From: CAZEAN01 sp964510225
GTDB lineage: Bacteria; Planctomycetota; Planctomycetia; Isosphaerales; Isosphaeraceae
Length of the DNA: 22,117 nucleotides
Assembly (NCBI GenBank): GCA_964510225.1
Contig: CAZEAN010000094.1
Coordinates: 1 to 22,117, forward strand
Direction: 5' to 3'
The notes beneath the pieces were generated by a model. That model saw only the letters and a list, made by a program, of their open reading frames with translations. It ran no database searches and had not been told where the DNA came from. The position numbers and the translations under genes are program-made. This document shows positions 8,052 through 15,657 of the stretch, piece after piece. Numbering within the stretch: position 1 is the stretch's first letter; the number at the start of each line of letters is the position of its first letter.

Positions 8052-8128
8052 GTTGCGTTCACTCTCTAAAAACAAGGATGTGTTGGGTCGGAACAGATAG
8101 AGTCAGGCCGGGTCCACACCGGCCGGAT

Positions 8129-8755
8129 TCAGTGTCGAGGTCGACCTAATCCGATCGGAGCCATCGGATCGGCCTTGGACAATTCACGCCAACGGATCAG
8201 CGTGGCTTCCCCCAACGTTCTCGGTGGTCTGTTCACCGACGAGGCGGTTGTGGAACGAGCCGGATTAGCGGAACCGCCTCGCGAGGAAGGGCGGCAAAAG
8301 TGGGCGTACTCCGGGCGTGCAAGCCATGAGGAGACCGCATCGGCCACTGGCTTGCCCTCTCGGGTGACGACACGGAGTTGGTCGCCCTCATCGATTACTT
8401 CCAATTCGTCGCGCCAGAGGGTTACGAGCTGGCTCGCGGCACCGGGAACTATCGGGCGACCCGTCAGCGCAGTGGCCAACTCCTTCTCCTTCAGTGCGAC
8501 CTTGCAGTCGCGCTCCCACTGGCGGGCGCGTCGGTGTTCTTCAGCGAGTTCTTCGGCATGTCGTTGCCGAGCAATTTCGAGTCGCGCCTCGACTCGTTCT
8601 GTAACCGAATTGCTCTGTTGTTCCTCAGGCAATTCCATTGATTCCACCGAAGGAGGTGGCGTTGCCATCTCTGCCGGGCTCACTGCCTCGGGGTCGGCCA
8701 CCGGCATCACATCGCCGGCGTTCTCCTTGCTGTTCGCGTGTTGAGGAAGCGTCAT
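8129..8755 (-). CDS. Putative capsid scaffold protein
   Basis: 208 residues from ATG 8753-8755 (MTLPQHANSKENAGDVMPVA). The N-terminal third is acidic and disordered (PEAVSPAEMATPPPSVES). A highly charged coiled coil follows (VTERVEARLEIARQRHAEEL ... HRRARQWERDCKVALKEKEL). The C-terminal part is more ordered, with LATALTGRPIVPGAASQLV and SSWLARPEYAHFCRPSSRGG, an arrangement typical of phage scaffolds that enter proheads and leave. The frame reaches 8809, but AAGGA seven bases before 8755 fixes the later start and avoids an overlap with the preceding small gene. It sits directly upstream of the capsid gene. No protease motif is seen. Confidence 0.65.
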   Translation of the reverse strand: MTLPQHANSKENAGDVMPVADPEAVSPAEMATPPPSVESMELPEEQQSNSVTERVEARLEIARQRHAEELAEEHRRARQWERDCKVALKEKELATALTGRPIVPGAASQLVTLWRDELEVIDEGDQLRVVTREGKPVADAVSSWLARPEYAHFCRPSSRGGSANPARSTTASSVNRPPRTLGEATLIRWRELSKADPMAPIGLGRPRH

Positions 8756-8762
8756 CGTCCGG

Positions 8763-8767
8763 TCCTT
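8763..8767 (-). promoter_or_regulatory. Shine-Dalgarno site AAGGA of the scaffold gene
   Basis: Minus-strand AAGGA (plus TCCTT) lies seven bases before ATG 8753-8755. It decides this start over the in-frame codon at 8809. Confidence 0.55.
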
Positions 8768-8783
8768 CAAGGAACTCGCGCCC

Positions 8784-8903
8784 TTAAGGGCGTCGTTGAA
8801 ACAGGCCAAGGGTCATCGGCAAAACAACCGAACCGAGGGTCATTACGATGAGGGTGATCACCGCGACGGCCGCTATCAGTTCGGTAATTATTTGAACAAT
8901 CAT
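8784..8903 (-). CDS. 39-residue single-helix membrane peptide
   Basis: A tiny frame translated by hand: MIVQIITELIAAVAVITLIV, then MTLGSVVLPMTLGLFQRRP and TAA. One long hydrophobic helix covers roughly residues 2-34, followed by a basic Arg-Arg end, so it should insert in the membrane. Its ATG overlaps the TGA of the preceding 48-residue frame in an ATGA arrangement (8900-8903), suggesting translational coupling. It lies between portal and scaffold. It could be a small holin-like peptide or a capsid/membrane anchoring factor; neither is shown. Confidence 0.55.
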   Translation of the reverse strand: MIVQIITELIAAVAVITLIVMTLGSVVLPMTLGLFQRRP

Positions 8904-9046
8904 AATTTGCCTTTAAGAACGCCTGGAATCGATTGGCCGAAGTAAAGATACAATCGACCGCTTACCGAGCTCTCTGCGCCGTGAATGGCCACGATCCCAC
9001 CAAGAGATCCTGGACTCCGGCGCAACGTCCGATCGCTAGAGGACAT
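8900..9046 (-). CDS. 48-residue hypothetical protein coupled to the membrane peptide
   Basis: Starts MSSSDRTLRRSPGSLGGIVA, has aromatic residues near the end (GRLYLYFGQSIPGVLKGKL) and stops with a TGA that overlaps the next ATG. The start overlaps the end of the portal gene by about 11 bases, so portal, this frame and the membrane peptide form a head-to-tail chain. No recognisable family and a weak ribosome site. The ATGA junction is the best evidence that it is translated. Confidence 0.4.
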   Translation of the reverse strand: MSSSDRTLRRSPGSLGGIVAIHGAESSVSGRLYLYFGQSIPGVLKGKL

Positions 9047-10667
9047 TGATATCTTGAAAGACATCACTCCGATTAAAGCGGTCGTACGGTGGTTGAGGCG
9101 TTCCGGCCTCGGACCTAGAACGGTTGGCAAGCATCGTTTCAATTTCTTGTTCACACTCGTGGTACTGCGAATCAGCAAGCCCTGGGAGGCAGAGACGAAG
9201 CAGCCTCACGAGCATGAGCCCTTCACAATTGGGCAATGCACCAGCTCGAGCCACAAGTGCCTGGAAGTCGGCTGTTGCACGGGCGACATCAGTCGCGGTG
9301 TAGAGGTCGAATTCGGTCGGGTAAACGACTTGGATCGCTTCTAAAAGGTCCGTTGGCGGATCTCCGTCGTGAAGCACCCGAAGCGCGAATTCAGCCGCCA
9401 TACGTTCGACATGCACCAGGGTCCGGGCAATCTTCGCGAGCCTGTTGTTGCCATCAGTGTGGTCAATGACTTTGGCAATCCCCGACTGTGCTCCACTACT
9501 CAATGCCGGGGTTCTCAGGAGTGAGGCATCTCGATCAACGTCGTCACGAAGTTCCGCTTTATTGTTCCGGATCGAGTCGGCACCATCTTTCGGAAACTCA
9601 ACAATATCGAACCCTTCATAGGTTGTATTGCCTCCCTGCATGTTCTTTTTCTTGGGCAATAACCATCCTGGTCCAATCGGAACAGAACCATCGGGCTGTA
9701 CATAATCCTCCGGCCCTTGGAGGAGAGGATGCGCCTGGGTGGTGTCGGAGAGGATGAGTTCCGAGTCGCGATTGTAGTATTCCCGCTGACGCTCGGCGAT
9801 CCCCTCATATCTCGACTGTCCGATGTTACGGCATCGCGGTTTACGTCGGTCGAAGACTCGGACAATTGGAACGATTCCGAACGGATGTGGTGACTCTTCG
9901 AGCAGTTCACCCGATAAGCTGTACAGTGAGCTTCCGTCGGAGGTCCAATGACGATAGCAGTCCTCGGGGCCGTCCTCGGTTTCCAGATGCTCCAGAACCA
10001 AGCATTCCTTGTAGCGTTGACCGGCGGGGTCAAGCTGCCACCAAAGAACATCTTCTGGAAGGATGACGGAAGCCACACAACGGTCGATACCGAGGCGGAT
10101 CAGGTCGGCCCGAGTCTCGATTGTCTCGTTGGGTGGTGCGACGGGGTGATCGAATCGGAGGTCAAGCTGCCCGAAGGTTAGCAACAAGGGAGCAACAGTG
10201 CTGGACATCCATTGGCCGATCGGTGTTCCACAGCCATCAACATCCTGCCACCAACTGCTAACAGTCGATGGTCCGTCACGCTTGATCTCCCGAGCGAAGA
10301 TCCTTGAGAGATGAGTTTCGATTGCCTCAGCAAGGAACGTTGGTACTGGTGTCCTGGCACGGCGGAGTTCGTAGTCGTCGTCAGTTGCTAGAGCACCCGA
10401 ATCAAGCGACTGCCCATCAACCTTTGAAAACGGTTCGAGCCCCAGAGAGAGTGTCGCGAGACCTGGTTCCCGGGGATCAGGATACTCCCGTTTGTGCCGA
10501 ATCAGGTTTCGGATTGGCAATCCGCGACGGTCGTATCCGTAGATCGCCTGTCGATAGCGCTCCCCTCCTTCAAGGGAGTCAAGGAGCCATTGCCATCGGA
10601 GGTGATGTTCGGCCCATTCGGGATGTCGGCGGCGGATCAGAGCGATCGATTCTCGAGTCGGTGGCAT
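9036..10667 (-). CDS. Phage portal protein
   Basis: 543 residues, the length of SPP1/DUF4055-like portals, the dodecameric ring through which DNA enters the capsid. Order: helical N-terminal wing (ESIALIRRRHPEWAEHHLRW, LLDSLEGGERYRQAIYG), a block with a Trp-rich beta segment (ILPEDVLWWQLDPAGQRYKE) and the strand LYSLSGELLEESPHPFGIVP, typical of portal cores before the long stem helix. Then comes a helix with AERQREYYNRDSELILSDTT, followed by a helical crown/wing (LVHVERMAAEFALRVLHDGD). It sits directly after the terminase gene. The start ATG at 10667 has no Shine-Dalgarno. The 120-base gap to the terminase stop shows no gene. Confidence 0.72.
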   Translation of the reverse strand: MPPTRESIALIRRRHPEWAEHHLRWQWLLDSLEGGERYRQAIYGYDRRGLPIRNLIRHKREYPDPREPGLATLSLGLEPFSKVDGQSLDSGALATDDDYELRRARTPVPTFLAEAIETHLSRIFAREIKRDGPSTVSSWWQDVDGCGTPIGQWMSSTVAPLLLTFGQLDLRFDHPVAPPNETIETRADLIRLGIDRCVASVILPEDVLWWQLDPAGQRYKECLVLEHLETEDGPEDCYRHWTSDGSSLYSLSGELLEESPHPFGIVPIVRVFDRRKPRCRNIGQSRYEGIAERQREYYNRDSELILSDTTQAHPLLQGPEDYVQPDGSVPIGPGWLLPKKKNMQGGNTTYEGFDIVEFPKDGADSIRNNKAELRDDVDRDASLLRTPALSSGAQSGIAKVIDHTDGNNRLAKIARTLVHVERMAAEFALRVLHDGDPPTDLLEAIQVVYPTEFDLYTATDVARATADFQALVARAGALPNCEGLMLVRLLRLCLPGLADSQYHECEQEIETMLANRSRSEAGTPQPPYDRFNRSDVFQDINVL

Positions 10668-10787
10668 CGTCGTGGTGTGGTCGATTCTGTGAGTCTACCA
10701 ACCGGCTCGTTCCGACGCGTCTGAACCTCACACGGGTGTTCATCCCTTTGGGTGAGGTCCAACAGATTGGATTGCCTTCCGGTGGAG

Positions 10788-12329
10788 CTAAAAGACTCGA
10801 CCGGCAGGCATCCGCCTGAGGCCCGGTTTAGGACCTCGACCTTCGGGGTACTGCAGCAGGAGACCGCCACGGAGCGGGTCGATCAGGTCTTCTTGAGGGT
10901 GTTGTGGATCTTCGGGTTGGTCGATCCACTGACCGGTTCGCTTTGCGCGTCGGTATTGTTGGAATGCCTTGATCAAGGCTTCACAACGCGGGTGAATCAA
11001 TAATCGCGTTTCCCCTTCCGCTGGCCTTAGGAACGATTCGATCAGTGCGAGACCGTCGACGACTGAAGTGTTCCGAGGCCAATATCGGAGTTCGCGGATC
11101 CCGGCTCGTTCGTACTCACCGATGACCGTAGGGCCAATCGCTGTCCGCGAACCCCCGGCGGGATCAGTCGAGGTCAATCCAATCCGCCCATTACAGCGAG
11201 TCCTTGCGATCTCGAGGATCGCCCGAGCATTCGATTCGGCCGATTCTCCCTCGGCGAGATAGTCGGCAAAGAGGTGGACTTCGTCGACGAGACCGGTTCC
11301 GGTCGCTCTCGGAATGATCTGGAAGAAAACTGCGCCGGTAACGACACCGGAATCGATCGCGAGATGGACCGGCCAACCTGGTTCGTATTCAGCCTGAAAA
11401 CTCACGTTGGCGAGTGGATCGAAGGAAGGGAACCAGAGTCCCTCGACTTTCGGACCTCGACAGAGATAGTCGGCTTCGAAGGTCCGTTTACTGACAACTC
11501 GGACCTTCTGGATTAAGGCGTCGATCGCGTAGTGCCCGTTTGATCGTTTCGCTTTCGGGCGTCCCAAGGGGTCGGCATCTCGATCTTCGTGGCACCAGGT
11601 CACCAACGGACAGGTCGGACAGTATTCCAGATTCGGGCCGCTCCGTTCGGTGGGGCAGCGTTCCAGAATCTCAAAGACACAGAAAGTGAATAGCGGAAAC
11701 TCCCCGCCTCGAGCCCGATCAATTAGCTGCGACATCGGGCCATCAATCCGGTGCCAAGTCGAAGTCATCAGGACCGAGGCTGGGAGGTCACCTCGATTCA
11801 TACACATTCCTAACGCGGCATCTCGGCAGTCGGGATCCATCTCATCTACTTCGTCGAGTTTCAGGCTCGGCACGTGCGGTCCCCGGACGCTAGTCTGGGA
11901 GGCAGCTAGCACTCGGACTACGGATCCATTATGATATATAGCCTTCGTTTCGGTGAGCTTCCGGAGTGCGGGGTCGTCACTCGCAAGTTCCGCAAGAGCT
12001 TGATGAGCTTGTTGCGACTGTGCCAGGCTTCCTCCGAGGAGGATAGTTCGGTGCCCTTTGTGGAACCGACTGGTCATGTGAGTCTCAAGCGCCGAGAGAT
12101 ACGACTTCCCTCCTCCTCGAGGACCGAGCACCAACACAACCGGTGGTCGTTCGAGAAAAAGCTTGGAGAAAAAAGACCAGGGAGCATGATGGCCCTGGCA
12201 GACAGGGGTTTGGGGCACCTCGATTCCAGCAAAGGCACGAACCCAGCGTCTCAAGCCACGCTCATTGCGCGGCATCGCTTCGAGACTCGCGTTCAGCCGG
12301 TCGGGATGTCCCCGATCGGGAATCAGCAT
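10788..12329 (-). CDS. Terminase large subunit (DNA-packaging ATPase/nuclease)
   Basis: 513 residues with the two-domain layout of packaging motors. ATPase: Walker A LGPRGGGKSYLSA (GPRGGGKS at 69-76), Walker B LKLDE (156-160, with D159 E160), and a VLMTSTWH segment (186-193) in the motif III position. Nuclease: LAIDSGVV with D326, FADYLAEGESA (355-364) and TSTDPAGGSR with D389, the acidic clusters of the RNase H-like fold. Between the domains, C224, C237, C240 and C246 form C-x12-C-x2-C-x5-C, a possible metal or Fe-S site. GAGGTG five bases before the ATG (plus CACCTC 12335-12340) supports the start. First recognisable gene of the cluster; no separate small terminase is certain. Confidence 0.85.
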   Translation of the reverse strand: MLIPDRGHPDRLNASLEAMPRNERGLRRWVRAFAGIEVPQTPVCQGHHAPWSFFSKLFLERPPVVLVLGPRGGGKSYLSALETHMTSRFHKGHRTILLGGSLAQSQQAHQALAELASDDPALRKLTETKAIYHNGSVVRVLAASQTSVRGPHVPSLKLDEVDEMDPDCRDAALGMCMNRGDLPASVLMTSTWHRIDGPMSQLIDRARGGEFPLFTFCVFEILERCPTERSGPNLEYCPTCPLVTWCHEDRDADPLGRPKAKRSNGHYAIDALIQKVRVVSKRTFEADYLCRGPKVEGLWFPSFDPLANVSFQAEYEPGWPVHLAIDSGVVTGAVFFQIIPRATGTGLVDEVHLFADYLAEGESAESNARAILEIARTRCNGRIGLTSTDPAGGSRTAIGPTVIGEYERAGIRELRYWPRNTSVVDGLALIESFLRPAEGETRLLIHPRCEALIKAFQQYRRAKRTGQWIDQPEDPQHPQEDLIDPLRGGLLLQYPEGRGPKPGLRRMPAGRVF

Positions 12330-12334
12330 AATGG

Positions 12335-12340
12335 CACCTC
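12335..12340 (-). promoter_or_regulatory. Shine-Dalgarno site GAGGTG of the terminase gene
   Basis: Minus-strand GAGGTG, five bases before ATG 12327-12329, confirming the start of the terminase. Confidence 0.55.
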
Positions 12341-12403
12341 AAAAGCCCTCTGGCAGGCGGATTGTCTGCCACCCGGAGATCATTAGCCGCTTGCTACGGT
12401 GTC

Positions 12404-12679
12404 TTACCTCTGGAATTCACTCAGAATGATGGACACGATTGAACGCAGAACGAAACTGATTGCCAGTAAAGGCTGCGACCAGCCAATCCGATCAAGAGTG
12501 CGATGGAGCAACGAATTGCATCGAATGCAACGACGAAATTCAACAAGAAACTCCCAAACGGTTGAAAGACCAATTGATACGTCACTCTCCTTTCGAATCC
12601 GGACGATCCCCTGGGGGTTGTCGTACCGTTCCGGTTGAGCTTCGTGACGAGCAACCCGTTCTTCCCAGATCCGGACCAA
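12404..12679 (-). CDS. Small ORF upstream of terminase, TTG start, function unknown
   Basis: 91 codons from a TTG at 12677-12679. The N-terminal part looks coding (VRIWEERVARHEAQPERYDN). The frame is open further upstream to about 12757 and still reads protein-like (VNKPPNSVDSEIQQRP...), yet it has no ATG. The middle holds a CIRC pair, and the end is hydrophobic (PLLAISFVLRSIVSIILSEF). Possibly a small terminase or regulator, or a partly decayed gene. Position before the large terminase suits a small terminase, but the sequence shows no clear DNA-binding motif. Confidence 0.35.
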   Translation of the reverse strand: MVRIWEERVARHEAQPERYDNPQGIVRIRKESDVSIGLSTVWEFLVEFRRCIRCNSLLHRTLDRIGWSQPLLAISFVLRSIVSIILSEFQR

Positions 12680-12912
12680 TTCATCGACCGGAACGACCGG
12701 CCTTTGTTGAATCTCAGAGTCGACGGAGTTCGGAGGCTTATTGACCGTCGAACTACATCATCGAATCTCAAGAGTCCTGACACCGCGCTTTTTTCCAGAT
12801 CATTTCGAGCTGCGATCTACTGTGTTCGCCTCTTGACGGCACGAGGCCACCTTTCTAGAACTCCCTGATCGCCCAAGCTAGACCACTCCGAGAGCGTCGT
12901 GAGGAGCCTCCG
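12680..12912. other. Intergenic stretch between the head cluster and egtB
   Basis: The two transcription units diverge here, so promoters for both the phage-type cluster and egtB are expected. No clear promoter hexamers or terminator hairpins were recognised. The left part (to about 12757) is an open minus-strand frame that may be coding. Confidence 0.4.
12901..12906 (+). promoter_or_regulatory. Shine-Dalgarno site GAGGAG of egtB
   Basis: GAGGAG is six bases before ATG 12913-12915 and fixes the egtB start. Confidence 0.6.
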
Positions 12913-14238
12913 ATGAATTGGAACCAATCTCCCACTACCACCCTTATTGGCGCAGCGCTCACCGACGATGCTTCTTCAATTGACCGGCTTTTCAGCCGGT
13001 ACTGGAATGTTCGGCAAACGACGACCGCACTCTGCGATTCGCTCGAGCCCGAAGACTTCGTCGTCCAATCAATGCCCGACGCAAGTCCAATTAAGTGGCA
13101 TCTTGCTCATACTACCTGGTTCTTCGAATCGTTCATCCTGAGACCGTATCTGAAGGGTTACAAGCCATATCATGACAACTTCAATTATCTTTTCAACTCT
13201 TACTACGATGGAGTCGGAGAGCGAGTCCCACGCCATGAGCGAGGTCTGATGACCCGTCCGACGACTCCTGAAGTATTCTCGTACCGACATCACGTTGATC
13301 AAGGGATCGCAGCGATCCTCAAAAATGGATCGTCAACACTTCCCAATACAATCACATCTTTAATCGTAACCGGAATTAATCATGAGCAACAGCACCAAGA
13401 ATTAATATTAACTGATTTAAAGCACGCTTTCTCAAGAAATCCGTTGCGCCCCGAATACGTTCCCTTGTCTAACGACCGCCTAGATCAGGTCGCCTCAGAA
13501 GAAAAAGAGCTTCGATGGACCGCCTACCAAGAGGGTGTTCGCGAGATCGGATACGATGGTACCGGGTTTTCATTCGACAACGAGCGTCCTCGGCATCGCC
13601 AATTTGTTGAGCCGTTTCGGTTGGCCTCCAGATTAGCCACAAATCGAGAATGGCTTGAGTTTATGGAAGATGGGGGTTATGAGCGTTCCGAATGCTGGCT
13701 CTCTGACGGTTGGGCGGCGCGGACTCGGGAACAGTGGGAGAGTCCACTATACTGGGATAAGCGTGGTAATTCTTGGTGGCAGTTCACACTTTCCGGAATG
13801 AAACCCGTTAATCCCGCTGAGCCCGTCTGCCATGTCAGTTATTACGAAGCAGACGCTTTTGCCCGATGGTTTGGTGCTCGATTACCAACCGAAGCCGAAT
13901 GGGAAACTGCTGCTGACGTCGCTATTGAAGGAAATTTCCTGGAGAATCGCCGTTTTCACCCAGAACCTCCCCCAGTACAGGATTCTATCGAACCTACACA
14001 GTTGTTTGGCGATCTCTGGGAGTGGACACTCGATGCTTATCTACCTTTTCCCGGCTTTCGGCCAGAATCTGGAATTCTCGGCGAGTATAATGGCAAATTT
14101 ATGTGTAACCAACATGTACTTCGGGGAGGATCTTGTGTCACGCCACGTGATCATATTCGATTAACTTATCGAAACTTCTTTCACCCTTGGTCACGCTGGC
14201 AATTTTCGGGGGTACGACTCGCCCGTAATTCGCATTGA
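12913..14238 (+). CDS. egtB: Ergothioneine sulfoxide synthase EgtB
   Basis: 441 residues, the normal EgtB length. This non-haem iron enzyme uses O2 to join a thiol (cysteine or gamma-glutamylcysteine) to hercynine, giving the sulfoxide precursor of ergothioneine. The N-terminal DinB-like domain (about 23-180) carries the three iron histidines: His66 in HLAHTTWFFE and His157/His161 in GINHEQQHQE. The C-terminal FGE-sulfatase domain follows, with PFRLASRLATNREWLEFMED, FARWFGARLPTEAEWETAAD, LFGDLWEWTLDAYLPFPGF and RGGSC...FSGVRLAR near the end. It has a strong GAGGAG ribosome site. It converges on egtD with 44 bases between stops. No egtA, egtC or egtE is in the window, so the direct cysteine route is possible but not shown. 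Confidence 0.93.
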   Translation: MNWNQSPTTTLIGAALTDDASSIDRLFSRYWNVRQTTTALCDSLEPEDFVVQSMPDASPIKWHLAHTTWFFESFILRPYLKGYKPYHDNFNYLFNSYYDGVGERVPRHERGLMTRPTTPEVFSYRHHVDQGIAAILKNGSSTLPNTITSLIVTGINHEQQHQELILTDLKHAFSRNPLRPEYVPLSNDRLDQVASEEKELRWTAYQEGVREIGYDGTGFSFDNERPRHRQFVEPFRLASRLATNREWLEFMEDGGYERSECWLSDGWAARTREQWESPLYWDKRGNSWWQFTLSGMKPVNPAEPVCHVSYYEADAFARWFGARLPTEAEWETAADVAIEGNFLENRRFHPEPPPVQDSIEPTQLFGDLWEWTLDAYLPFPGFRPESGILGEYNGKFMCNQHVLRGGSCVTPRDHIRLTYRNFFHPWSRWQFSGVRLARNSH

Positions 14239-14282
14239 TTTTTAATTACAGGCGATAACTTTACTCTTACGTCATCAACAAT

Positions 14283-15290
14283 CTATTCTATCACTCTTTT
14301 CCAACGTTGAACGCGGAAGAGATTCTGATCATCTAACCAAAACGATTCTTCCACTAAACCCACATGTTCGGCCATTGATTGGATCATTTCGGGCGTATAC
14401 TTGTGTGAGTTTTCTGTGTGGATTGACTCTTCTTTGGAAAAAGAGACAGTAAGATCAATGTCGGAAAACTGGACAATTTGATCAATGACACTGATCAGAT
14501 ACATTTCTACCCGTTGTCGTTCGGGAACAAATTTGGCTACATAGCGAAATTGATCGAGGTCGATTTTCGAACCCAATTCGCGATTCATTCTGGCAAGAAT
14601 ATTTTTATTGAAAGTACGTGTTACACCTTGTGCATCATCATAGGCCGCTTCAAGAATAGCAGGTTCTTTAACAAGATCAGAACCAAAGAGGAAGCGATCC
14701 TCAGGATTCATGCTTTGTGAAACTTGCTGGAGAAGATCCATGGCCTCGGTTTCATCAAAATTTCCAAGACTTGAACCGAGAAAAACAATAAGTTTCGGTC
14801 CTTCGAACCGAGTGGTAAATTCAGAGAGCGCAGTTCCGTAATCGGTTGCCATCCCAGTAATCTGAAGCTGTTCATATTCTTGTCCCAATGCATGGACTGA
14901 TTCTTCAAGGATCGTCGGAGAGATGTCCGTAGGGACGTAATGAAGCTGTCCATACATCTTGAGAGCTGCGTCGATCAAACGTCGAGTCTTCGTCGAGCTC
15001 CCACTACCTAATTCGAACATGATCGGTGATTCTGACCAACCCGAAACCATCGTCGCGGCGTGGTTATTGAGGATTTCGTCCTCGGTCCGCGTAAGATAGT
15101 ATTCAGGAAGCTCACAAATTTGCTCGAAAAGCTGCGAACCTACTGCATCGTAGAGGTAGCGTGAAGGAAGCGTTTTCGGTGAACTCGTAAGGCCTTCGCG
15201 AACGACCTCCGCAAACGAATCATTACCTGCGTTTCCCGATAGATGAATCATAGAAAGCCTATTGGTATCGATCGAGTCGGTGGTTGGCAC
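14283..15290 (-). CDS. egtD: L-histidine N-alpha-methyltransferase EgtD
   Basis: 335 residues, close to the usual 320-330. EgtD uses three S-adenosylmethionine molecules to convert histidine to hercynine, the first step of ergothioneine synthesis, in the cytoplasm. Family motifs: KTLPSRYLYDAVGSQLFEQI and LPEYYLTRTE near the N-terminus; the SAM-binding glycine loop ELGSGSSTKTR; TDISPTIL at the second beta strand; VFLGSSLGNF; and the histidine-pocket block IHTENSHKY near the C-terminus. The first residues before LSMIHLSG look variable, so a start a few codons later is possible. It faces egtB with a 44-base gap, so the pair does not form one operon. Confidence 0.93.
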   Translation of the reverse strand: MPTTDSIDTNRLSMIHLSGNAGNDSFAEVVREGLTSSPKTLPSRYLYDAVGSQLFEQICELPEYYLTRTEDEILNNHAATMVSGWSESPIMFELGSGSSTKTRRLIDAALKMYGQLHYVPTDISPTILEESVHALGQEYEQLQITGMATDYGTALSEFTTRFEGPKLIVFLGSSLGNFDETEAMDLLQQVSQSMNPEDRFLFGSDLVKEPAILEAAYDDAQGVTRTFNKNILARMNRELGSKIDLDQFRYVAKFVPERQRVEMYLISVIDQIVQFSDIDLTVSFSKEESIHTENSHKYTPEMIQSMAEHVGLVEESFWLDDQNLFRVQRWKRVIE

Positions 15291-15657
15291 GAAGCACCTC
15301 GGATGGAGGAAGACTTGCAGCGGAAGTACCCGACGTTGCAGGAGTCAATGAACATTACTTCCGACGACGGATGATGCTGCTTTACGTTGGGTTATGGTGA
15401 AAATTTAGGCAACCGGTCCACACATAGCAACCCTTTAGCAATGACTCCTTCACTCATCAGTATTCTTCACAAAACCATATTTTCAAAAAATTAGAATATG
15501 ACATAATGCAATTGTTTTACTTTTTGAATTCCATCTAAGTAATCTTGGAAACTGAATTATATTCTGTATGAAGACGCACGCTTGGTAATCGAATTGGACT
15601 TCGGATTGCCCTATCCTTGAAGTCTGAATCCGTCCATTGATCAAGGAGCGTTTCTCC
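15291..15657. promoter_or_regulatory. AT-rich divergent intergenic region between egtD and the EEP gene
   Basis: About 367 bases, markedly AT-rich between roughly 15470 and 15570, between two outward-reading genes. Promoters for both are expected. A weak pair TTGGAA (15545-15550) and TATGAA (15567-15572), 16 bases apart, could serve the EEP gene but matches consensus poorly. No open frame or RNA gene was recognised. Confidence 0.35.
15643..15648 (+). promoter_or_regulatory. Shine-Dalgarno site AAGGAG of the EEP gene
   Basis: AAGGAG nine bases before ATG 15658-15660. It selects this start over the TTG at 15637 seven codons earlier. Confidence 0.6.

Larger units (their letters stand above)
4871..12404 (-). 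mobile_element. Phage-type head-gene cluster (prophage remnant, satellite or domesticated capsid locus)
   Basis: A minus-strand run of co-oriented genes in classic head-module order: terminase large subunit, portal, two very small proteins, scaffold, major capsid protein, two connectors, a tail-terminator-like protein and a 73-residue protein. The frames are full length with no internal stops, and the recognised functional motifs are present. Integrase, repressor, replication, tape-measure, tail-fibre and lysis genes are absent, and host genes lie on both sides. A small ORF upstream (to 12679 or 12757) may also belong. No flanking direct repeats were found by eye. It was identified by combined gene order and motifs, not by database search. 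Confidence 0.75.

Noticed and set aside
8175..8744. 189-codon plus-strand frame opposite the scaffold gene
   Set aside because: Serine/arginine-rich shadow of the scaffold gene; the minus frame has the Shine-Dalgarno and coiled coil.
12421..12783. 120-codon minus-strand frame overlapping the small ORF before the terminase
   Set aside because: Serine- and phenylalanine-rich with no helical or family pattern; the other frame in this interval looks more protein-like.
4789..12912. Attachment-site direct repeats or a tRNA target at the head-cluster borders
   Set aside because: Looked for by eye at both ends and none convincing; a computed repeat search between about 4600-4900 and 12350-12950 would be decisive.
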